From the NCBI GenBank assembly GCA_038254525.1, contig JBBSGC010000074.1:1-10113 (forward strand): a stretch of DNA of 10,113 bases, in the 5' to 3' direction. The DNA comes from JBBSGC01 sp038254525 (GTDB taxonomy: Bacteria > Actinomycetota > Actinomycetes > Propionibacteriales > Nocardioidaceae). Below the pieces are notes generated by a model. That model worked only from the letters and a program-made list of their open reading frames with translations. It searched no databases and had not been told where the DNA came from. Shown in pieces: positions 7,335 through 10,113 of the stretch; position 1 is the stretch's first letter; every line of letters starts with the position of its first letter. The position numbers and the translations under genes were made by a program.

Positions 7335-7424
7335 TGGCGGTGGCGGTGGGATTTGAACCCACGGAGGACTTGCATCCTCACACGCTTTCGAGGCGTGCTC
7401 CTTCGGCCGCTCGGACACGCCACC
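7335..7424 (-). tRNA. tRNA-Ser (anticodon CGA)
   Basis: Read on the minus strand, the 7-bp acceptor stem is GGTGGCG (7424-7418) paired with CGCCACC (7345-7339), with discriminator G at 7338 and an encoded CCA at 7337-7335. The D-arm contains GAGCGGCCGAAGGAG. The anticodon stem is CACGC/GCGTG around loop CTCGAAA, anticodon CGA (7390-7388), reading UCG. A long variable arm (GAGGATGCAAGTCCTC) follows, as required for serine tRNA. The T-arm is GTGGG-TTCAAAT-CCCAC. It lies five bases after the tadA stop on the same strand, so it may be processed from the tadA transcript. Confidence 0.97.
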
Positions 7425-7429
7425 GTCGA

Positions 7430-7906
7430 CTAGGGTACCGGAGGCCCCGACCCGCGGTGACCGGCGAAAAAGTCGCGCAGCACCGCACCGCACTCTTCGG
7501 CCAGGACACCGCTGACGACCTCGGGACGCCAGTTGGGCCGCCGGTCGCGTACGACGTCCCAGAGGGAGCCGACCGCACCGGCCTTGGGGTCTGGCGCGCC
7601 GTATATCAATCTTGATATGCGAGCCAGCACCAAGGCACCCGCGCACATCGTGCAGGGCTCAAGGGTGACGACCAGGGTGTGTCCCTCCAGCCGCCAGCCC
7701 GATGTCATCGCGGCACCCGCACGCAGCGCCAGGATCTCGGCATGCGCGGTCGGATCGCCGGTGGCCTCTCGCGCGTTCCCCCCCGTCGCGACCACCGTCC
7801 CCGACGGATCGACCAGCACGGCGCCGACGGGAACGTCACCACCGACGGCCGCGGATGCCGCCACCTCTAGGGCCTCAGCCATCCACTGCTCGTACGGCGG
7901 GGTCAC
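7430..7906 (-). CDS. tadA: tRNA-specific adenosine deaminase
   Basis: TadA deaminates A34 of tRNA-Arg(ACG) to inosine in the cytoplasm, as a homodimer. The 158-residue protein has the zinc-deaminase motifs: GDPTAHAEILAL with ligand His55 and proton-shuttle Glu57, and LEPCTMCAGA with ligands Cys85 and Cys88. GGDVPVGAVLVD and GAPDPKAGAVGSLWDVVRD are also typical. GTG 7906 overlaps the stop of the upstream gene as GTGA. An alternative ATG at 7882 would begin at MAEALEVA and keep all motifs; GAGGG stands almost against the GTG, closer than normal, so coupling may matter more than the ribosome site. It sits in an operon with two members of the deaminase-associated family upstream and tRNA-Ser just downstream. 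An AT-rich patch with two ATA codons and a palindrome lies at 7603-7618. Confidence 0.95.
   Translation of the reverse strand: MTPPYEQWMAEALEVAASAAVGGDVPVGAVLVDPSGTVVATGGNAREATGDPTAHAEILALRAGAAMTSGWRLEGHTLVVTLEPCTMCAGALVLARISRLIYGAPDPKAGAVGSLWDVVRDRRPNWRPEVVSGVLAEECGAVLRDFFAGHRGSGPPVP
7603..7618. repeat. AT-rich palindrome inside tadA
   Basis: ATATCAA and TTGATAT form a perfect 7-bp inverted repeat separated by TC. It falls in the codons for RISRLIYG, where the minus strand uses ATA twice plus AGA and TTG, codons that are rare in this GC-rich neighbourhood. The encoded residues fit the family, so this may be chance. Confidence 0.7.
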
Positions 7907-8433
7907 CCCTCGCGGATCTCCTCGAGCAGGTCGAGGCAGCCGGCCCGCTCGGCGATCGCGGTGATCACATCGGCCGGGAGCAGGCCCTCATGGGCGCACA
8001 ACTCGAGCAGGGTCGCGGCCGGCGTGCCGAGATCGGCCAGCAGGTCTGAATCGCCTGCGGGCACGACGTCCGTACTCTCCGCTGGCTCGTCCTCTTCGGT
8101 GACCGTGTCGACGCCGTCGAGGATCTCGTCGTCGATGAGATAAGGCGCCGGCTCAGGGGTGCCGGCCTCCTCCAGCAACAGCGCCACGATTCGCGACTCC
8201 TCGCCCGCACGCGAGTCAGAGACGAAGACGCGCGGGTCGTCGGTGCCGTCCACTCGGACCACCGCGACGTACATGTCGTCCTCTTCGAGCAGGAGCAGTG
8301 TGGTCTCGGCCCCATCCTGGAGTTCGCGCAGCGTATCGGCGAGCACCGAGAAGTCATCGACATCGTCGAGGTCGAGCTCGGTCGCCGTCCAGTCCGACGG
8401 CGTACGCGCCAGCGCCGCGGCGAAATAGGGCAC
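7903..8433 (-). CDS. tRNA adenosine deaminase-associated protein, paralog B
   Basis: This 176-residue acidic protein belongs to the actinobacterial family found beside tadA and named for that position; its biochemical role is not established. Visible parts are FAAALARTPSDW at the N-terminus, a central LLLLEEDDMYVAVVRVDGTD and PRVFVSDSRAG, an Asp/Glu-rich linker (ILDGVDTVTEEDEPAESTD, about 112-130), and a C-terminal helical DLLADLGTPAATLLELC. GTG 8433 is preceded by a near-perfect AAGGAGG (8445-8439) five bases away, which fixes the start. The stop overlaps the tadA GTG as GTGA, so the two are translationally coupled. It shares its layout with the gene upstream: xxEDDxYVAVVRV matches ADEFFVAIRV, RVFVSD matches RLLLSD, and LLADLG matches IFSDLG. 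It is therefore a tandem paralog, with a longer acidic insert. Confidence 0.85.
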   Translation of the reverse strand: MPYFAAALARTPSDWTATELDLDDVDDFSVLADTLRELQDGAETTLLLLEEDDMYVAVVRVDGTDDPRVFVSDSRAGEESRIVALLLEEAGTPEPAPYLIDDEILDGVDTVTEEDEPAESTDVVPAGDSDLLADLGTPAATLLELCAHEGLLPADVITAIAERAGCLDLLEEIREG

Positions 8434-8454
8434 GTTCTCCTCCTTCTTCTGGAG

Positions 8455-8925
8455 CTAAGTCGAGTGCAGCGCGGCCTGGAACGCGTCGGCAAAACCGATC
8501 CGGCGTGCCACGTCGAGCAGCATCTCATCGGCGTAGAGATCGAGGTCGTCGAGGATGGTGCCCAGTTCAATCTCGGGAAGTCCCAGATCGGAGAAAATCC
8601 GCACGTCACCCGCGGGCCCGACCTCGCCGAGATCGTCGTCGTCGGGCAGGTCGTCGCCCAGCGCCGCGAGCACCTGCCGGGCGAGATCCCATTCGACCGC
8701 GGCAGTCACGTCGGACAGAAGCAGCCGCACCTCGCTACCCGGGACCACCCGGATCGCGACAAAGAATTCGTCGGCCACATCGACCAGGCCGATGCCACCG
8801 ACCTGCTGCTGACGAAGGACATTGGTCAGGCCCTCGAGATCGCTCTGCAGGCCGTCCGGCAGCCGATCGACGTGCCAGCCGGCATCGTCGCGGAGGACAG
8901 CGAGCACGAAGCCGTTGTCGGCCAC
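8455..8925 (-). CDS. tRNA adenosine deaminase-associated protein, paralog A
   Basis: This 156-residue acidic protein matches my memory of the tRNA adenosine deaminase-associated family: NGFVLAVLRDDAGWHVDRLP, then LTNVLRQQQVGGIGLVDVAD, EVRLLLSDVTAAVEWDLARQ, the acidic LGDDLPDDDDLGEVGPAGD, and LYADEMLLDVARRIGFADAF near the end. Function is unknown; conservation beside tadA suggests a part in tRNA editing or its control. I chose GTG 8925 because GAGGGG stands four bases before it. The in-frame ATG at 8940 would add five residues (MGRGT) that contain the ribosome site itself. It is first in a unit that continues 21 bases later with paralog B, then tadA and tRNA-Ser. The same protein with the ATG start would be 161 residues. 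Confidence 0.85.
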   Translation of the reverse strand: MADNGFVLAVLRDDAGWHVDRLPDGLQSDLEGLTNVLRQQQVGGIGLVDVADEFFVAIRVVPGSEVRLLLSDVTAAVEWDLARQVLAALGDDLPDDDDLGEVGPAGDVRIFSDLGLPEIELGTILDDLDLYADEMLLDVARRIGFADAFQAALHST

Positions 8926-8943
8926 CGTTCCCCTCCCCATGCC

Positions 8944-8963
8944 CGCCTGATCACGCCTGATTA
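8944..8963. repeat. Tandem 10-bp direct repeat upstream of the tadA operon
   Basis: CGCCTGATCA is followed at once by CGCCTGATTA. On the minus strand both copies lie within 40 bases upstream of the first gene of the tadA unit, inside its expected 5' leader or promoter. They could be a regulator site or slippage; the first copy contains the palindrome TGATCA. Confidence 0.7.
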
Positions 8964-9098
8964 GTTGGCACCCTGCCGTGTTCGGGGCCGTGAGACAACG
9001 CCCAACGGGATCATGTCAGGTCAGCTGGCCATCGACTCCAGGTCGAGCCGGCCCCACCGGGCGGCCACCTCCCGCCAGGACGGGACCACCGCTGCGTC

Positions 9099-9154
9099 CA
9101 TGATCCAGGGAAGATTGGTGCGGTCACAGCCGCACCAAGTCTCCCTGGATCATG
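9099..9154. repeat. Large imperfect inverted repeat, 56 bases
   Basis: The outer arms CATGATCCAGGGA (9099-9111) and TCCCTGGATCATG (9142-9154) pair perfectly over 13 bp. After a 3x3 mismatch (AGA against GTC) the inner arms TTGGTGCGG (9115-9123) and CCGCACCAA (9130-9138) pair over 9 bp around a six-base loop TCACAG. No T-run follows on either strand and the flanking genes diverge, so it is not placed as an ordinary terminator. It could be a small mobile palindrome, a structured leader RNA or a protein-binding cruciform. Confidence 0.88.
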
Positions 9155-9233
9155 AAATGGGGGGCGGGAGCCGAGACCCTTTCGAGTCGGGGAGCCGTGC
9201 GGACTGGACAGGTGTAACCAGGTTGTCCATGCA

Positions 9234-9260
9234 TTTGACATAGTGCCGCCTTATGTCAAA
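9234..9260. promoter_or_regulatory. Probable TetR autoregulatory operator overlapping -35
   Basis: TTTGACATA (9234-9242) and TATGTCAAA (9252-9260) form a perfect 9-bp inverted repeat with a nine-base spacer, 27 bp in all, AT-rich against the GC-rich surroundings. It includes a consensus -35 TTGACA (9235-9240). With an 18-base spacer, AAGAAT (9259-9264) would be a weak -10, putting transcription start near 9271, at the GTG start of the TetR gene. The position and symmetry are typical for a TetR dimer repressing its own operon. Binding is inferred from sequence only. Confidence 0.72.
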
Positions 9261-9271
9261 GAATCGTCGCC

Positions 9272-9880
9272 GTGACCGAAGCTGTCTCGTACGCCATGAC
9301 CGCCAAGGCGCAGATGCGTTCGGCGATCCTGGACGCGGCCCAAGACCTGATGGTGGCGCGCGGCTGGGGCGCGGCCCGCATGGCCGACATCGCCGCCCGG
9401 GTGGGCCTTTCCCGGCAAACGCTCTACAACGAGTTCGGCAGCAAGGACGGGCTGGCGCGCGAGGTGGTCCTGCGCGAGACCCGGCGCTTCCTCGACGGCA
9501 TCAGCCGGGTGCTCGATGAGCACGCCGACGACGCCGAGCGATCGACCCAGGCCGCCGTGCTCTTCACCCTGCAGCAATCGGCGGACAACCCGCTGCTGAA
9601 GGCGGTGCTGACGTCGACCCGCGACGACGACCTGCTTCCGCTGCTGACGACCCGCTCGGAGCCGGTGCTGCTCGCGGCGCGGGCCTCCCTGGCCGCACAC
9701 CTGCGCCGCGAGTGGCCCGATCTCGACGAGGGCGACGTACATCTGATCGCCGACTCCGTCGTACGCCTCACCGTGTCCCATCTCGTCCTGCCGCTCGAAC
9801 CACCCGACGTCGTGGCTCGGCGCCTGGCCCGGCTCGTGCACCGTTACCTGACCGCTAGCGCCACTGGAGGCACCGCATGA
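9272..9880 (+). CDS. TetR/AcrR-family transcriptional regulator
   Basis: This 202-residue protein is a DNA-binding repressor or regulator of the TetR type. The N-terminal helix-turn-helix (about 12-60) reads MRSAILDAAQDLMVARGWGA, then MADIAARVGLSRQTLYNEFG and SKDGLAREVV. The helical ligand-binding C-terminal domain contains DNPLLKAVLTS, LLPLLTTRSEPVLLAARASL and VVRLTVSHLVLP, and ends in ARRLARLVHRYL. GTG 9272 gives the full N-terminus (MTEAVSYAMTAKAQ), has no Shine-Dalgarno and may be read from a leaderless mRNA; ATG 9296 is the alternative. An ATG at 9253 is out of frame. The perfect inverted repeat at 9234-9260 is its likely operator. The stop overlaps the next gene as ATGA, so regulator and ferritin-like protein form one operon, and the regulator's signal probably relates to that enzyme's substrate. 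The ligand is unknown. Confidence 0.9.
   Translation: MTEAVSYAMTAKAQMRSAILDAAQDLMVARGWGAARMADIAARVGLSRQTLYNEFGSKDGLAREVVLRETRRFLDGISRVLDEHADDAERSTQAAVLFTLQQSADNPLLKAVLTSTRDDDLLPLLTTRSEPVLLAARASLAAHLRREWPDLDEGDVHLIADSVVRLTVSHLVLPLEPPDVVARRLARLVHRYLTASATGGTA
9866..9870 (+). promoter_or_regulatory. Ribosome binding site for the ferritin-like gene
   Basis: GGAGG stands six bases before the ATG at 9877, inside the last codons of the TetR gene. It fixes the start of the next gene and shows that it can be initiated independently of the ATGA coupling. Confidence 0.8.
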
Positions 9881-10113
9881 GCACCGCCGAGAAGTACACG
9901 ATTCCGACCGACATGCAGACCTGGGAGGTCGAGGCGGCAGGCGCCGCGCGTTTCACCTGGGAGTACGACGACGGCCGGGCTCGGCTGCTGAACCTGTACC
10001 AGAAGGGCAAGGAAAAGCAGTGGGACGCGATGGCGCGGATCGACTGGTCACTCGACATCGACCCGGGTAACCCGCTGGGCACCCCGGTCGAGGCGATCCC
10101 CATCTTCGGCTCG
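9877..10113 (+). CDS. Ferritin-like (probable diiron) protein, N-terminal part
   Basis: Only the first 79 residues are in the window; the gene continues past the right edge. The sequence MSTAEKYTIPTDMQTWEVEA, FTWEYDDGRARLLNLYQKGK, QWDAMARIDWSLDIDPGNPL resembles my memory of the actinobacterial ferritin-like family related to ribonucleotide reductase R2 and AurF-type N-oxygenases. In those proteins a four-helix bundle binds two metal ions through Glu and His. The WEYDDGRxRLLxLYxKGKxxQW stretch is the first helix; the metal-binding ExxH motifs would lie beyond the edge and cannot be checked. ATG 9877 is supported by GGAGG and by the ATGA overlap with the TetR gene. No signal peptide is present. 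The substrate is unknown, and the family call rests on motif memory rather than alignment. Confidence 0.7.
   Translation, partial: MSTAEKYTIPTDMQTWEVEAAGAARFTWEYDDGRARLLNLYQKGKEKQWDAMARIDWSLDIDPGNPLGTPVEAIPIFGS

Larger units (their letters stand above)
8941..9271. other. Divergent intergenic region without a convincing gene
   Basis: This 331-base gap separates the minus-strand tadA unit from the plus-strand TetR gene. It holds a tandem 10-bp repeat (8944-8963), a 56-base hairpin (9099-9154), a weak GGACA/TGTCC inverted repeat (9206-9228) and a perfect 9-bp inverted repeat at the TetR promoter (9234-9260). ORFs crossing it on both strands show no family motif. A 25-codon minus-strand ORF (9101-9021) is noted among the findings. 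No RNA gene was recognised. Confidence 0.7.

Noticed and set aside
6414..7646. 410-codon minus-strand ORF spanning lutB, lutC, the tRNA and tadA
   Set aside because: It runs through a tRNA gene and is antisense to lutC; the segment over the tRNA is simply the translated tRNA.
9099..9154. Hairpin as an intrinsic terminator
   Set aside because: No T-run after either arm and the flanking genes diverge, so neither transcript ends here.
9011..9241. 76-codon minus-strand and 92-codon plus-strand ORFs in the divergent gap
   Set aside because: Both cross the 56-base hairpin and show no motif or ribosome site; treated as chance ORFs.
9253..9519. ATG at 9253 as the start of the regulator
   Set aside because: It lies in the operator arm and opens a different frame with Arg-rich sequence; the helix-turn-helix is in the frame of GTG 9272.
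1..10113. CRISPR array, prophage, insertion sequence or antiviral defence system
   Set aside because: No regularly spaced repeats, transposase, integrase or nuclease motifs were seen; the genes are metabolic, tRNA-related and regulatory.

Overview
The window is GC-rich throughout, with GTG and ATG starts, GTGA/ATGA stop-start overlaps and strongly GC-biased third codon positions. Together with a tRNA adenosine deaminase-associated protein pair next to tadA, this points to a high-GC actinobacterium. I cannot name the genus from the sequence.

Region 1 (1-4203, minus strand) is a sugar-catabolism operon read right to left. It holds a cytoplasmic family 2 glycoside hydrolase, a galactose-1-phosphate uridylyltransferase (galT), and a zinc-type alcohol dehydrogenase that runs off the left edge. 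The genes overlap end to start. The dehydrogenase looks damaged or aberrant: the well-placed ATG with a Shine-Dalgarno is in the wrong frame, and the structural-zinc lobe is missing.

Region 2 (4204-7331, plus strand) is an L-lactate oxidation operon, lutA-lutB-lutC, with every junction a 4-base overlap. It is preceded by a 52-codon remnant that reads as the C-terminal part of a rhamnulokinase. The remnant has an apparent leaderless -10 box and is itself coupled to lutA by GTGA. This suggests that a former rhamnose-to-lactate operon lost its sugar genes and kept a piece of the kinase as a leader ORF.

Region 3 (7335-8940, minus strand) is a tRNA-related unit: two divergent paralogs of the tRNA adenosine deaminase-associated family, then tadA (A34-to-inosine deaminase), then a tRNA-Ser(CGA) five bases after the tadA stop. 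The tRNA 3' end lies only three bases from the lutC stop, so the two units converge with no room for a terminator.

Region 4 (8941-9271) is a gene-poor divergent intergenic stretch. It contains a tandem 10-bp repeat, a 56-base near-perfect hairpin and a perfect 9-9-9 inverted repeat that is a good candidate operator. Region 5 (9272 to the right edge, plus strand) is a TetR-family regulator coupled by ATGA to the start of a ferritin-like (probable diiron) protein, cut by the window edge.
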